This document shows, piece after piece, positions 45,658-56,936 of a DNA stretch of 64,000 bases. How positions within the stretch are numbered: position 1 is the first letter of the stretch; each line of letters begins with the position of its first letter. A model generated the notes under the pieces. That model was not told the DNA's origin, searched no databases, and saw only the letters and a program-made list of their open reading frames with translations. Both the position numbers and the translations under genes were made by a program. Source of the DNA: Symbiodinium natans (Eukaryota; Sar; Dinophyceae; Suessiales; Symbiodiniaceae); NCBI GenBank assembly GCA_905221605.1, contig CAJNDS010002214.1, forward strand, positions 252,512-316,511, given 5' to 3'.

Positions 45658-45762
45658 ATGAATCCGCGGAAGGCGACCAAGAAGATCGCCGATCAAGAGA
45701 AAGACTGGGATCAGGTCGAACTCTGCAAGCGGATTGTCCGGCGACCGGCTCGGGGAACCTCT
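45658..45762 (+). CDS. Putative exon, basic helical (35 codons)
   Basis: It opens MNPRKATKKIADQEKDWDQV and continues ELCKRIVRRPARGTS to a good GTGAGT donor at 45763. It may be a first exon beginning with this ATG, or an internal exon starting at the aag acceptor near 45,672 that joins in phase 0 to the exon ending at 44,978. Family unknown. Confidence 0.45.
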
Positions 45763-46369
45763 GTGAGTTGCAGGTGTACATGGAGGTTCATGGTACTTAT
45801 TAAATCTTATCAACCAATTGCAACTGTACTTATAACCCACTTGTAAGCCCCTTAAGTGCCCTCGAAGCTTTGCCGCAGGTACTTGTACAAAGGAGCTCAA
45901 GCCCCTGAGCTGCTGACTCTCCCGTGGCACCAGGTTGGGGTGGATGGGGTGGGGACAGGGCAACGTAGTGCAACACGTGTCCAGCAGATTTCCTCAGCTG
46001 CAGTGCTTTCAGGCGGCTGAGCAGTTTGTGGACACAGCCATGCAAGGTTGCTGGGCTTTTTAGACTGGGCTTTTTCGACTGGGTTTTACTGGGGTTTATA
46101 TGGATGCGAGATGATGTGAGCTCATCGAAGGTGCGACATTCACACCCGATGAGTCGGGAAGGGCTATACGACCGAAATGACGTGCGGCACAGTTGAGGAT
46201 TCTTATTGACAGTCAGACAGAACTGCATCTCAGGTGATAGCTGTGCGTAGCATGCGGCATGATTTCTTATGTACGAGGCTTCACTGCTGCGTGCGGAGAC
46301 AAGCCTTGGTCACTGCCCGAGTTTATGGGGGGCTGCTTTTGCCTTCGACCTGCAAAGCCTGCAAAGCAG

Positions 46370-46725
46370 CTGAATTTGAGTTGTACGGCACTGTGTGGAG
46401 GTTCTTCGACATGGACCTGACTTCTGCATTCGGCATGTCTTTCTGGGAGATCTACACAGGCAGCGGGCAGCGTGCGGCCCTCAGCGACAACAGGTCACCT
46501 CTGTGGCCTACGCCTATGCATATTTTCACTTGTAGCCTCTTATAGCCACGTGTCAAGTGTTTGTATGATCTTCTGCCCAAGCGCGGATGAAAGACTAGGT
46601 GCAAATTGGTCTGAAGTGGAGGCGGTCCTCAACGGCAAGTGCCCTGGCAGAGTGCTCATGAGCGGTCTGCAGCTCAACACGGTGCAGGAAAGTGCAGGAG
46701 TTCTTCTGGCGTTCTTCTTGTGCAG
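46370..46725 (+). CDS. Two phase-matched exons of an unknown protein
   Basis: Exons 46370-46493 and 46582-46725 are joined by a GT-AG intron of 88 bp in phase 2. The product reads EFELYGTVWRFFDMDLTSAF, MSFWEIYTGSGQRAALSD, then GANWSEVEAVLNGKCPGR and VQESAGVLLAFFLC. The first exon is rich in aromatic residues. The second ends at an AG/GTACGA donor, although the frame stays open beyond and a GC donor at about 46,761 is an alternative. No family is recognised. It could belong with the exon at 45,658, but the start phase (1) does not fit it directly. Confidence 0.45.
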
Positions 46726-47864
46726 GTACGAGCAGTTGATGGATCTATGTCTCCTTGAAAAGGCACGGACGGGACTCGCCGAGCTCATCATCTGTTCGGA
46801 GGGTTGTGCGCGGCCTCCGCGAGGCCATGTGGGATTCGGCAGGCGGCCTGATTCCGGACCAAGAGTCGCCAGCTCAGCGTTCCACTTTCAAGCTTCCTTC
46901 GCTTCATCATTCCTTTTATAAGACTTATACGCTTTGCGCCAAAGGGTCTTGACGGTGACCCGTAAAAATACGGCGCTTTTTGAGAGGGGCACAGCCCAAG
47001 TCTTGAGCACGCAGCTTGCAAGGCCTCTCAGAAACAAGCTCTACAAGGCTGGCTTGGATTCAGGTTGCTTGATGCCTCTCACCGCAGATCATCTCGTTCC
47101 TTGTCACTTGCGCAAAGCGTTTTTCCAGCCTTTTTCTGTAAAGTGTCGGTGCTCCTTGATTGCCTAGTGTGTAAGCGATTGTAAGAGAATGTGTGTGTAT
47201 GACATGCGAGAGTCCGGCCACACTGACTTCAAAGGCATTGAAGACCAGCCATGAGTCTGCCTTCAAGGAAGCGACAGAAGCACCCAGGCATCTGTTTCCG
47301 AGCGCACGCCGACTGACTCACCAAGATCGCATTTTTCGCGTTTTTTTCGCCCTTTTCCCTGCTTGCTCATCGCAGGATGGGAGACCTTCAGCGTGTTGAG
47401 CTCTTCACCAGGCCGAGGGCTGCCAACAGGTACAAGTCGAGAGCAACTTGAGTTCACAATTCGTCCTTTCAATAGTCGCACTTCTCAAATCATCGTTTGT
47501 GGTTTGTTTCTGTTGCGATTCTTTGCGATTCTTCGACCCAACCCTGCTTGGCCACTGCAGTGGCTTGACCCCCAGCGCGTACACAAGCCACAGGTCACGT
47601 CCATGACCGCAAGAGACACGGGGACACATATGGAGGTTTAGGAAAATATGGGGCCCCGAATATAGTCCCCAAATCGTAAGATTCCCTTGTAATAAGGACC
47701 CCAACAAGGTACCCCTAATCTCGGAAACCCGCACATCAGTGCGACGCTGGCGCCAGGGCTTGGATAGAAGGCACGGTCAACAAGTCCTACTCGGTCCTGG
47801 AGCAAGCCGAGGCTGCGATCTCCTTTCTTCATGTCAAGTTGGTGGCTTCCAAGAGGAGGGGTAC

Positions 47865-47924
47865 CTTATTGAGCATCTGAAGAAGTTCCCAATCTGTCTG
47901 GAGTACCTCTAGTGCAGCTTCCAT
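47865..47924 (-). CDS. Putative 20-codon exon, minus strand
   Basis: On the minus strand a cag acceptor is followed by MEAALEVLQTDWELLQMLNK and an AAG/GTACCC donor, in phase 0 at both ends. The composition is strongly helix-forming. An open frame continues on the same strand at 47,638-47,832, but its phase does not clearly fit. Function unknown. Confidence 0.42.
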
Positions 47925-48253
47925 CTGAGTGACGCAGTTCAGTCTTCCTTGGCGTGACCTGCGGACGCGAAGACGCGAACCTTGAAATCTAGATCCTTGG
48001 TGCATATACATTCTGCTGCTTGATATCAAGTGACACAAGGCCACGTGAGGGAGGCACTTCGAAAAAGAAGCACCTCCTCGCCTGAGAAAAGAGCTGTTTT
48101 CGCCGTGTCTGAGCTGTGCGGTTTGTACTGCGGTGCTGTTCACGCACTTGGCATTGCAGGGCTACCTCATGAATCCGGACAGCGTCGCAGCACTGACCTG
48201 TTTCTGAAGCCATCAGCGCCTCGCATTCACCGAAACAGTACACTAAGACTTAG

Positions 48254-48344
48254 ACAAGCACCTGCGAGAGGTCCAGCTCTTTCAGGAGCTAGTTGCACCG
48301 TTCGGCGAGGAGCGAAAGCCAAGACGGGATGAGACATGGCTCGG
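48254..48344 (+). CDS. Putative exon, 30 codons
   Basis: A cttag acceptor precedes KHLREVQLFQELVAPFGEER and KPRRDETWLG, ending at GG/GTGACT (phase 2). A plausible terminal exon in matching phase follows after the cag at about 48,452, ending in TDIRVWQLNRR and a stop at about 48,533. Another exon-like piece (GYLMNPDSVAALTCF, stop) lies just upstream at about 48,160. These are opposite in strand to the exon at 47,865. Confidence 0.42.
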
Positions 48345-48539
48345 GTGACTTATCAGAACGGCCTTGGGGACGTATACGGGCTCCCCAAAAGTTAACGGCG
48401 TCTTCAGACACGCTGCTCTCTACAGTTGCAGTGACAAGTGTTTCTGGATTTCAGCAGGAGCACCCATTCTCTTGCATTCCAGCAGTCGCTGCCTCAGACC
48501 GATATTCGAGTATGGCAACTAAATCGTAGATGACCTGAG

Positions 48540-49899
48540 ATCTCTTCCGATGCCTCTGCCTCCCATCTCTCTTCGCTTTGCCAATCCTTCCACAAGCATC
48601 ACAGTTTCCAGAGGATTCATCTCGTTGCCTCATCTAGTTCAATTGAGGTGCTCACGCAAAGTATTGGTCGCCCGCCAAAAGATTGGGACTTTCTGCAGGA
48701 GGCGGTCAGGCTCGCCAGGGGTACTGGCTTCCCTGCATTGAGGAGCCCGTCCCACCTGCTGGCCTATCATACATAGATGAAAGCCCACGCCAAGCAGGCC
48801 TGCACAGCTGTCACTCCCTTACTCATTAAGCACGCATACAGGCCGTGTTTCCCACGGGGCCTACAATGAGCACCCTCAGCTACAGAGAGTCATGGGTTCG
48901 TGAGACATGGCAACACGCAGGCAGTTTTTCCTGAACTGGAACAACCCTGACAATGGTGCTGGTGATGGGCTCGGCTACGGACAGCGCGCCGGCCCCAAGC
49001 TTCGAGATTCACACAGCAGAGTTGCGTTCAAGAAAGCTAGGGGGAGCTAGGCTACTTAACCCCTCCGATCGTCGCGTAATATTGATTGTATCAATCCTTA
49101 TTAGCTATTGTTGTTTTCTTTTGGGCAGGGGTGGTCAGTCAATATTGATGGAATAACAAGTCCTGGGGAGGGGGGCTGAATGTTGACAGTATCACCGAAT
49201 TCGAGGCCAGAAGTCCAACGGCGGGGGTCCATATTGAAAGGAATACATGCATGTAAGGGCATTTCTAACGGAGAACCGTACGAACATGTGCCCGCCGAGA
49301 TTGCGATCTAGATCTGAAGAGCAAAGCACGCGATTCAGAAACATGTACGCTCATACAGGCCGCGATCTGGATCTAAAGAGCTATCCAAAACATACGACTG
49401 AGAGAAGACGTACAAAAATCCTCGCACGCAGACGGCGATCCAGAGCTAAAGATCCAGCCAAGACTGGGGTGCGGCGGCGGCGCACGGCCGCGTGAAGCGA
49501 GCGTCGCGTAGACACTTGTCAAAGGTGAGGGAGAGAGAGGGGGGCTGGGTTTCCTTAGCTTCGGCTTGGCCCTGAAGCAGAACAGTGTGACATCATTCCA
49601 ACCGGAGTGCTTGCACCTGAGCGCCCCTCTGGTGCCCTGCCTTGAAGCCCTATTGACACCATATTTCAGGGTGCTTTTCGGTGCTTCTGCATCCCCGAGC
49701 TCCGAGATGTCCTGAGCTCTGAGGCCGAGGCGCTCCGAGGGGTCTGAAAAGGCCCTTCGACGCCTTTGGGGCTGCAGTCCGGCCGGCCAAGAGCAAAGGC
49801 TGGGAACGCCGAGGCCCCCCCAAGAGGGCCTACTGAAAGACGTAGGAAAGCTCCGCTTGTGAGGGTCAGTGGGTTGCGGGGATCGGCTAGGGAAACCAT

Positions 49900-49900
<1 letters not shown>
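48540..49900. other. Stretch with no gene recognised
   Basis: Three imperfect copies of a gcgatctagatctaaag-like segment occur at about 49,300-49,460, roughly 65 bp apart. Otherwise no feature is supportable. Confidence 0.4.

Positions 49901-49978
<78 letters not shown>
49901..49978. repeat. (GT)n microsatellite
   Basis: About 38 uninterrupted GT dinucleotides. The right flank on the minus strand (ggatcgattcc near 50,020) resembles a Pol III B box, but no matching A box is seen. Confidence 0.96.
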
Positions 49979-49980
<2 letters not shown>

Positions 49981-51227
49981 GGGAAGCGCTTTGTTCGAAA
50001 CCCGTAGAATCCCCCGGAATCGATCCAGGGGCCCACCGCCATCGCATCCCAAGGCAATGCAAGAACTTGAATAGGGACAGCCTCGGAGCACGGGAGGGGC
50101 GTGGGGTTCAGGGGATCCCCGCCTAAATGCAGCTCCTTTTGCATGTAGCTCCTGTGCAGCATTGGTTGCCAGGCTTACAAGCTTCAGCCAGGCATCCAGC
50201 AAAGGGTGATAAGCAGACCCTGTACATCACACTATTTGCTTTCATGACGCTGTGCAGGTTTGCTTTTCCTTGTGGCAGGAGCAGGTTTCATCAAATGTCA
50301 ATGTCATGAATTTTGTGCAGAAGCTGTTTTTGCCACGCAGCCTATGGGCTCATGCCGTCCATTCGCCGGAACAGCCATCAGGACTCATCAGGATATGTGC
50401 ATGGAGCCCAGGCTAACACATTTGCAACGGTGTTTTCGACGTTGCGGTGCAAACCAGGCTTCTTGGATTGCAAACTGCGCAGCACAGGTGCAGGGACAAT
50501 GTACGTAGTGTAGGTTTGTGTGTTGGCAGCGTATGGCAGCCCCAATCCTGGCGATCGATGCTTTCTGTACGCTTGCGGCGGATGCGAAGACGAAGGTAGC
50601 CTGCTGGCCATTGCATCTTTCGGTGGCTACTTACATGAGAGAAGAAGAGATCCAAAACACACATGACTCGTGGCTTCAGCCATGGCTAGACCCAGGAACT
50701 GGGCCGTAAACCAGACCGCTTTTCTCAGTCCACGGTACCGTTCAGTGGAAGGCGCCCCTTCGACATGTTCTGATTCGTGACCTCGGCAAGGCCGGATAGA
50801 GGAAGGCAATGGCAAGCAATTCTCGACACACGCCGCGCTTGGAGTGTTGCAGGTGGCAGCCGCAATGAAGCAGCCCCTGGCGACGCAGGAATCCTGTTCT
50901 GGATGTGTGTTACCTTTGTCTGCGTGTCTATGTGTGTGTGTGTGTGTCTCCGCGTGCGTGTAGGGAATGGCCATCACGTGCGTTTGGGGTTCATCCTTTC
51001 AGAGGGCGTTTGCTTCCCATGTGTACAGGAGGAATCAGCTCTCCTCCAGGCCGGCGCGCAGGGATTGTCTTCATTGCCCGGGTTAGATTCGCGATCTTCT
51101 CACGCCTGTCGACAGTCCATGCGACTCTTTGCGGCCTGGCAAGGCCTTCGATGGAGAGCCCGGTGCTGCAGAGCACTGTGCAAAACAGATGCATGCAAAG
51201 CTTTTGAGGCGGGGTTCCAAGGAAGAT

Positions 51228-51388
51228 CCACAGAAAGTCTCAAGGTTTTTTTTCCGTGCTCAGCCGGGACCTTCCTTGCCCAAACCACGCAAGGCGGCTC
51301 GCGAGAGCATCCGGTACTGCGGAGCTCTCCAAAGCTTTGCAAGGCGCCGTTCTCGACCTGGTCTTGCTCCCAGAGTCATCCCAGTTAG
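51228..51388 (+). CDS. Ambiguous open segment, weak exon candidate
   Basis: Two frames are open across the segment. One reads KEDPQKVSRFFFRAQPGPSL and PKPRKAARESIRYCGALQ, the other continues from EESALLQAGAQGLSSLPGL upstream (from about 51,030). Only one can be right and splice signals do not decide. It ends where a telomere-like array begins. Confidence 0.25.
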
Positions 51389-51449
51389 GGTTTAGGGTTT
51401 AGGGTTGTAGGGTTTTAGGGTTTTAGGGCTTTAGGGTTTAGGGTTTAGG
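51386..51449. repeat. Interstitial telomere-like array (TTTAGGG)n
   Basis: About eight units with variants gttttaggg and gctttaggg. It starts right after a possible exon end. Confidence 0.92.
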
Positions 51450-51838
51450 GCATCTTCGAACACTCCGATTTGCCAATTTAGAGCAAGCTGTTCGGCTCTG
51501 CTTGCGAATGCAGTGCATGGGCATGCTGTCATGTCATGTCTTGTAGCTCAAAGGACGCGGATCTCCGACAACAGCGTCCTGGAGTTCCCGGTTGCAGTGG
51601 AAACTTAGCTGCAATCTTGCATACTAGCAGCATGCGTGGCATACTATAACAGGTGCACGCTGACTTGGCACAGCTTGTGTGCCAGGCTTCACCATTCTAC
51701 AGTGCCAACTTTGCTACCCTGATACAGCACTCCCTTCCTGACAAGGAATCGTTGCACTCATTGCACGCTTCCCAGCTGCAGATATGAAGTCTGACAATCT
51801 CCAAGCTAAGCAGCGATCGTTCAGGTTTTCGTGGAGAG

Positions 51839-51910
51839 CTAGTATCCAGGACGTCTTAGAAAATGATAGTATGCATTCTCACTTCCTTGAAGCTCGTTGG
51901 CTACGCCCTG
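51839..51910 (-). CDS. Putative terminal exon, minus strand
   Basis: After a tacag acceptor the minus-strand frame reads QGVANELQGSENAYYHFLRR and PGY, then stop TAG (51841-51839). It is phase 0 at the acceptor. The sequence is coherent and mixed in composition. No family is known. Upstream minus-strand exons may lie at 51,960-52,170. Confidence 0.4.
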   Translation of the reverse strand, partial: QGVANELQGSENAYYHFLRRPGY

Positions 51911-52658
51911 CTGTAGCGAGCCTTTGACGGAAAGGGAATGGCGAGTCCTAGTCACCTGGTCCAGCGCCCGTGCCTTCCAAGAACGAAGGGAACGGTTGCC
52001 AAGGTTGGAAGTTGCCTGCACGTGGTGGTGGCTGGCAGCTGCATAGGCCGTTGCGTTCATGTCTTTACGAGCGTGCTTTGTTTCCGTATCATCTTTCAAA
52101 CATGTTGAAGGGCAGGGGCTCTCCATGCTGGGACAAAGCAACAGAGCCCAAATGCTTTCATCCGGAGACATGTTTACAAATTACGACATCTTGAGATTAA
52201 AAGGCCGGCAGATTGTGCATGGGGGCTCGCCAGGTACAATATGGGGGAAAGGCCTCAGCGAGCTGGCTTTTGCCCCGGCAGCCAGCGAGATTGGCAAGGA
52301 CAGCTGTTGACCCAGACTTCAGGAAAATGTGTAGGGAAGGCCTGCAGAATACAGACTGTGCCCTCACCCTGGCATGCGAATGCGATGGTGTATGCATGAA
52401 CAAGCGCGGGTTCGTCCGCCCTCTCTTTCTCGCTCGGCGGCAGCCCAGTGTTGCTGCGCTATGTGTGAATGCGATGTTTGTGGCGTGAATGAACGCACCT
52501 GATCGAGTAGTGGGGCTGTCGAATCATCGCGCTGCTCCCCTTAATTGAACATTCCAGGCTTTTCATCGTTGGGGTGCTTGGGTGCCAGACGAGGGGGGGC
52601 CTTTTTTTTGAATTCTGAGTGATCTGAGTGAGACAGCCCGTGCCGACGTCACCCGCAG

Positions 52659-52751
52659 GATGGCGTTCTGCGCAAGTCCAGCAAGGAGAGCCCCGAGCAG
52701 AAGCGGGCCAAGGAGACTCTCTGGCTGAGCCACCTCCTCTCTTACTACTAA
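52659..52751 (+). CDS. Putative terminal exon, plus strand
   Basis: A cccgcag acceptor is followed by DGVLRKSSKESPEQKRAKET and LWLSHLLSYY, then TAA. Charged, helix-prone. The stop lies inside the left arm of the inverted repeat at 52,744-52,842, so this would be the last exon of a plus-strand gene converging on the minus-strand exon at 52,844. The rest of the gene is not identified. Confidence 0.42.
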   Translation, partial: DGVLRKSSKESPEQKRAKETLWLSHLLSYY

Positions 52752-52842
52752 TTGCTTAAGAACCCCGGTACTGTAATATAGGGATTGTTTTTGTTTTTTT
52801 TTTTTTTTTTTTCTCTTTTTGGGGTTCTTAAGCAAATAGTAG
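52744..52842. repeat. Inverted repeat between convergent gene ends
   Basis: The left arm ttgcttaagaacccc (about 52752-52766, with a partly matching tactacta extension) and right arm ggggttcttaagcaaatagtag (about 52821-52842) pair over about 20 bp. The loop of about 54 bp ends in a run of about 18 T. Each arm follows directly on a proposed stop codon on its own strand. A shared 3'-end or termination signal is possible, as is a chance foldback insertion. Confidence 0.65.
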
Positions 52843-52843
52843 C

Positions 52844-52916
52844 TTATCCCTTCACGATCTCCAGCTTAGCAGACACGTCCTTCTCTGCCTTCGTCGCCGT
52901 TTCGTTGCAGGCTTTG
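52844..52916 (-). CDS. Putative terminal exon, minus strand
   Basis: On the minus strand a cgcag acceptor precedes KACNETATKAEKDVSAKLEI and VKG, then TAA (52846-52844). The composition is strongly helical and charged. It faces the plus-strand exon ending at 52,751. A candidate minus-strand exon lies at 53,738-53,810, but their phases do not join directly. Confidence 0.42.
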
Positions 52917-53737
52917 CTGCGGTTGAAAGTCACTTGGCTGAAGAACTGTAGCCGTTGTTGTACACAGATCATCAATATTCTTCGGAACATTTCAGAACAT
53001 TCACCAATATTTTCTATCTTCATATTGGCGCAGAGTAGTTGGGCAAAGTGCAGGTGAGGCTCGGGCTCTGGCTGTTTCGGAGTGCCGATTGAATCAGTCC
53101 ATCCGCGGCGCACGCGCCGAGCGACGTTTCTCGCACGCTGTGTCGGGCTTGAGGCCCGAAACCCGAATCAGCTGATCGGAGGTGCGGTGAAGTCCTCAGG
53201 GCACAGGTTCTCGATGATTGTCGCTTGCATGCCTATGCATACCTTTACATTGCCATGCATACCTTTGCGTACTGAGGTGTCGCTGCCTGGGGGTCGTCGT
53301 CCGGGCTCCGAGGCCCAGTTTGTGCTTGAGATTGGGGCAATGAGAAACATCGGACTCTGTTATTTCGTCGTCGTTTTGCCAGCATATCCGTCAGCACATT
53401 TTGGCAGGATGTTTCTGCATGGTATTTACATGTTTCCACGCCCTTTCCCCGCCCTCGGTGGGGTTGTTACATGTTATCCCTGGAGTGCCCACCCAAAGAT
53501 AGTGTTGCAAAGAGCCCCTGGAGTGCCCGCCCTCAAAGAATTCCACGGAGAGTCCCGTGACAGAAGCCTGCGAGAAACGGCAGGATGGATTAGGCAGCTC
53601 TGTAGGGCGGGGATGATCGAAAATGCTTGGGGGATTTGTTGCTGTTTTTAGTGTCTTTGTTGCTCAAGTTCAATAAGTGTTCACTGAGAGGCAGTGGCGG
53701 CTCGCGGTGCTGCAGCCGTCAGGACTGCGGGATTCTC

Positions 53738-53810
53738 TCAAAGTCTTCGTGTCTTCACACTGTTGATGGTAATGGTAAGATCCCGGTCTTCCATGATCTT
53801 ACAGAGGTCC
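53738..53810 (-). CDS. Putative exon, minus strand
   Basis: A gccag acceptor on the minus strand is followed by DLCKIMEDRDLTITINSVKT and RRL, then stop TGA. Alternatively it ends earlier at a GTGAAG donor. The mixed beta/charged composition is exon-like. No family is recognised. Confidence 0.36.
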
Positions 53811-53848
53811 CTGGCACCAGTAGTTCCTGCCACTTGCGGACCGCTGTC

Positions 53849-53912
53849 GCTCTTGCTGCTCCATGCTGCTCCATGCTGCTGCATGCTGCTCCATGCGGCT
53901 CCGTGCTGTTCC
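53849..53912. repeat. Short TGCTGCTCCA repeat
   Basis: About six 10-bp units tgctgctcca with single-base variants. The opposite-strand frame gives Ala/Trp/Ser repeats that are not taken as coding. Confidence 0.75.
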
Positions 53913-54274
53913 TCTTCAATCGTTTGGTCGGTGTATCTAGTGCACAGGGCTTCAGCGGCAGCAGCGATGGGCAAAGGCTTGCGGATTTGTACTGTCAGCG
54001 AATTGTTTCGAGGAGTCCATGCGACTGGTGATGCGTGCGTGTGTGTGCGTGCGTGCGAAGGTGTAGTGTAGTGCATGTAGTGTTTAGCAGAGTCCGAGGT
54101 GCTAGGAGAACTAACAAGTCTGAAGCCTGCATGCGTCGACAACGCTCTACAAAACGTGGTTCACCGGTGGGTCATAATCTCGGTTGCGACATGAGACATC
54201 TTGAGGCTCAGCAAGTCTCATCGGGAGAGGAGCTGTGAGCAACATTTGGTAGCACATGGACCGAAGGATCCACC

Positions 54275-54406
54275 ATGACCCGCCCTAGAAGAGAGAAAAA
54301 CGTCTTGATTCCCGGACTCCCTCCTTACTTACTCCCGTACTGCGAGGCATGGCGGCAACCCTCAGCGCCGAGGACACTTGAAAGCTTTGGTCATCGAGTT
54401 AAGCAG
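54275..54406 (+). CDS. Putative first exon, 44 codons
   Basis: An ATG in the context accatg opens MTRPRREKNVLIPGLPPYLL, then PYCEAWRQPSAPRTLESFGH and RVKQ, ending exactly at CAG/GTGATG. A basic start followed by a proline-containing hydrophobic stretch could be a targeting sequence, but this is conjecture. No next exon is assigned. Confidence 0.36.
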
Positions 54407-54409
54407 GTG

Positions 54410-55335
54410 ATGTTGTCTTGGTCGCTGCTTATCCGTGTGGTTCAGGTCAACTCAGTTTCAGTTGCGGTTCAGAGAGTTGGGATTCAGCTGTAGCACTGTC
54501 ATCGTGGTCACGCATCTCTGAGTGACAGTGACCCGCACCAGTGCGATGATCGTCGGGTGGATGCAGTGTCCGCTGCCTTCTTGTAGCTGCTAGCTAGGAA
54601 AGATGCGTTGTATACACTTTCCTCAGGACTTGCTGACAGAGGTCGAATCCGCTTGTTTTGACATCAGAGTGACATAGCATGCACATATTATGTGCATGCT
54701 GTGTCTCTTTCAGAGTCTGTTTGGAAGCTTGTGCGTGCGGCTTTGTGGACATGAGTGAGCTACACGTTTAACAGCAGCAGGTCGTCGATCTCCGCGCAGG
54801 CAGTTGGCCCCAATTTTCAGTGGCGCACATGCTTCATAACAGCACTTCACCACAACTCAGAGACAGTTGTTCCTTGACTAGTTGAGGTGATCACTCGTCG
54901 ATTTTACTTGGCAGTGCTGGTCTTGCAAACTCCGGACTCACCCCGCAGGACGCGCCGCATTTTTCAGGCATCTTCGCGCAGTGCACATCTTTAATCAATA
55001 CATGCACCCTGCATAAAATCAGCGGCGAGGAGCCGCAGTGGCTGTCGGATGCACGCTGATGCACGCTCGGGTGCATTCTTGAATGAACAGGACATTGGGG
55101 CGTTGGTTGAGGCAGGCTGAAAGAAGAGCAAGTGACAGTGTGAGGAAAGAGAGTGTTTCAGTTTGCTTGCTTTGGTGTGTTTGTCACGTGGTTGACATTG
55201 CATGAGAGAAGAGGGGCAATGCCAAGCAACACAAGTTCCTGTTGGGCTAGGAGCTTAAGCAGGAGAGTCGTTTGCTGGCGCACCAGTCCTGGTGCAGTGG
55301 GCACCAGGCAAATCAAGAGTTCTTGTGAATGCAGG
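54410..55335. other. Stretch with no gene recognised
   Basis: It contains a short near-perfect palindrome, agcatgcacatattatgtgcatgct, at about 54,678-54,702. Otherwise nothing is supportable. Confidence 0.4.
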
Positions 55336-55343
55336 ATGAATAA

Positions 55344-55477
55344 ACCCGAAACCCTAAACCCTAAGCCCTAAGCCCTAAACCCTAAACCCTAAACCCTAAA
55401 CCCTAAACCCTAAACCCTAAACCCTAAGCCCTAAACCCTAAACCCTAAACCCTAAGCCCTAGACCCTAAACCCTACA
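55344..55477. repeat. Interstitial telomere-like array (CCCTAAA)n
   Basis: About 18 heptamers with ccctaag and ccctaga variants interspersed, followed directly by unique sequence leading into an open frame at 55,511. Confidence 0.95.
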
Positions 55478-55510
55478 CCTGCGGGGGGTGAAGTCTGGCC
55501 ATGGAGTCCC

Positions 55511-56107
55511 ATGGACGTAGAAACACATGTCCAACAGGTATGTCAGTTATTTCACTCGCTGTTTGCACTATGCTTACCCCCTTTTGACTCGACCTCAGCA
55601 ACCTTCTCAGAGATGTCAAAGAACTCCGAAGCTGCTGGTACGGGAAATCGCGAGGCTTGCGAGGACGCCACAATGGCAAGCAAGACGATTGCAGAGCTGC
55701 TTTGCAGAAGTGGTGCTTCTATCCTGCTTTTTCGGTTTCCTCCTGACATGGGTTGCGCGTCGTCGAATCTCGGACACATGAGGAACCCATGCTGCCTGAG
55801 GCTAGCCAAGGAGCGGCTGAAAGAGGCGATGGCCGCAGATACCGGGAGTCTTATTTGTGAGTTCAATTGCACTTTGCACATCCACTCACATGGTGTTGTC
55901 CCGTATTGTGGTATTGGCTTGGGCGACTCGGGGATCCTGGGACTGCCCTTGGCACTTGGGTCGTCTGTGATGGCTACGTGCGACATGATATGTCAGGCAA
56001 CCAAGGGCCAGGCGAATTGGGTGCAGCAGGACGGCGCTGAGATAATCACGGTTCAAACACATTGCAGGGTTCGCAAGTTTCGCAAACTCAGAAGTCAGAA
56101 GCTTTGA
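55511..56107 (+). CDS. Uncertain ORF of 198 codons
   Basis: The longest non-repetitive frame in this part begins MDVETHVQQVCQLF. Two portions look genuinely coding: SEMSKNSEAAGTGNREACED to ASKTIAELLCR, and CLRLAKERLKEAMAADTG. Between and after them the sequence is less convincing and may be intron (a GT donor occurs after the first). The opposite strand is also open for 144 codons. No domain is recognised. It may represent two exons rather than one reading frame. Confidence 0.3.
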   Translation: MDVETHVQQVCQLFHSLFALCLPPFDSTSATFSEMSKNSEAAGTGNREACEDATMASKTIAELLCRSGASILLFRFPPDMGCASSNLGHMRNPCCLRLAKERLKEAMAADTGSLICEFNCTLHIHSHGVVPYCGIGLGDSGILGLPLALGSSVMATCDMICQATKGQANWVQQDGAEIITVQTHCRVRKFRKLRSQKL

Positions 56108-56223
56108 ACGTGATCTTGGAGTGAGGCCAGGGAAGAGGTTCTCACGGGAGGGCGGCTATCCCGGGGTCATTTGCGAGGCTTCTTTCCTTTGTGTGTAGAT
56201 GCGTGTATGTTTGTGGCATGCAG

Positions 56224-56259
56224 CGAGAAGCCCGCCAGGAGAAAGCCAAGGCCTCCGAA
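56224..56259 (+). CDS. Putative micro-exon
   Basis: A gcatgcag acceptor precedes REARQEKAKASE and a GTCACG donor, phase 0. It is short but of coiled-coil composition, similar to pieces at 35 kb and 21 kb. The link to the exon at 56,432 is not in phase. Confidence 0.3.
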
Positions 56260-56431
56260 GTCACGTGCTTGGCGGTCAAGCTCGGCTGGAAGTGTGGAGG
56301 CGAATCCTTTAAACGTCCGTAGCAAGCATCGAGCGGTTGCGTGACTTTCGGTGTTCTTTGTTTTCTTTCTCTGACTCTCTCTCTCTCTCTCTCTCTCTCC
56401 TCTCTCTTGCTTCTCGACCTTCTTGACCCAG

Positions 56432-56516
56432 AGGTGACTTGGAGGCTGGCACGAAAGAGGCTGTGGAGGAAGGCGCCGATCCAGACTTGGTCAGTCGTTT
56501 ACGCCACTGTGCCAAA
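56432..56516 (+). CDS. Putative exon after a long pyrimidine tract
   Basis: A CT-repeat tract (56,375-56,430) ends in a cccag acceptor. The preferred frame reads GDLEAGTKEAVEEGADPDLV and SRLRHCAK, ending at A/GTCAGG. A second frame is open but more basic and less natural. The pyrimidine tract makes this one of the stronger acceptors in the window. Family unknown. Confidence 0.42.
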
Positions 56517-56852
56517 AGTCAGGGAAAGACACTGGCGAGCCGGATGTCCCGCACTTGGGGGAGGGGGGGAAGCCCAGATGCCACAACGTGCTCAGGGCTT
56601 TTTTGGGGCATTCAGGGCTCAAAGGGAGGATTCGGGAGGGTGTTCGGTGTGCCCTCTCCCCCCTCTCCCTTCTCCCCTCTCCCCCAGCATCTTCGGAAGC
56701 CTCGGAAAAGTTCCGACCTTCTTCCATCTTCTTCCCTAAGGCCAAGAGACTCCGCTCGTCGGACGTGCCCTGAGAAAAAGAGAGGAAAAAGCCAGCGCCA
56801 AGAGCCCATGCTGGCGAGCACAGCATTCTTGCTTGTTGCTTCCGCCGGTTTA

Positions 56853-56936
56853 CACATGTTACACATGTTGCACATGTTGCATCATGTTACACATTCTACA
56901 CATTCTGCACATGTTGCACATGTTGCACATTTTTCA
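56853..56936. repeat. ACATGTTGC/ACATTCTAC 9-bp repeat
   Basis: About nine units of acatgttgc and relatives. Translated they give His/Met/Leu triplets, not regarded as coding. Confidence 0.8.

Noticed and set aside
49370-50200. Minus-strand frames of 178 and 229 codons with Thr/His repeats
   Set aside because: They are carried by the GT microsatellite; flanking parts have no recognisable domain.
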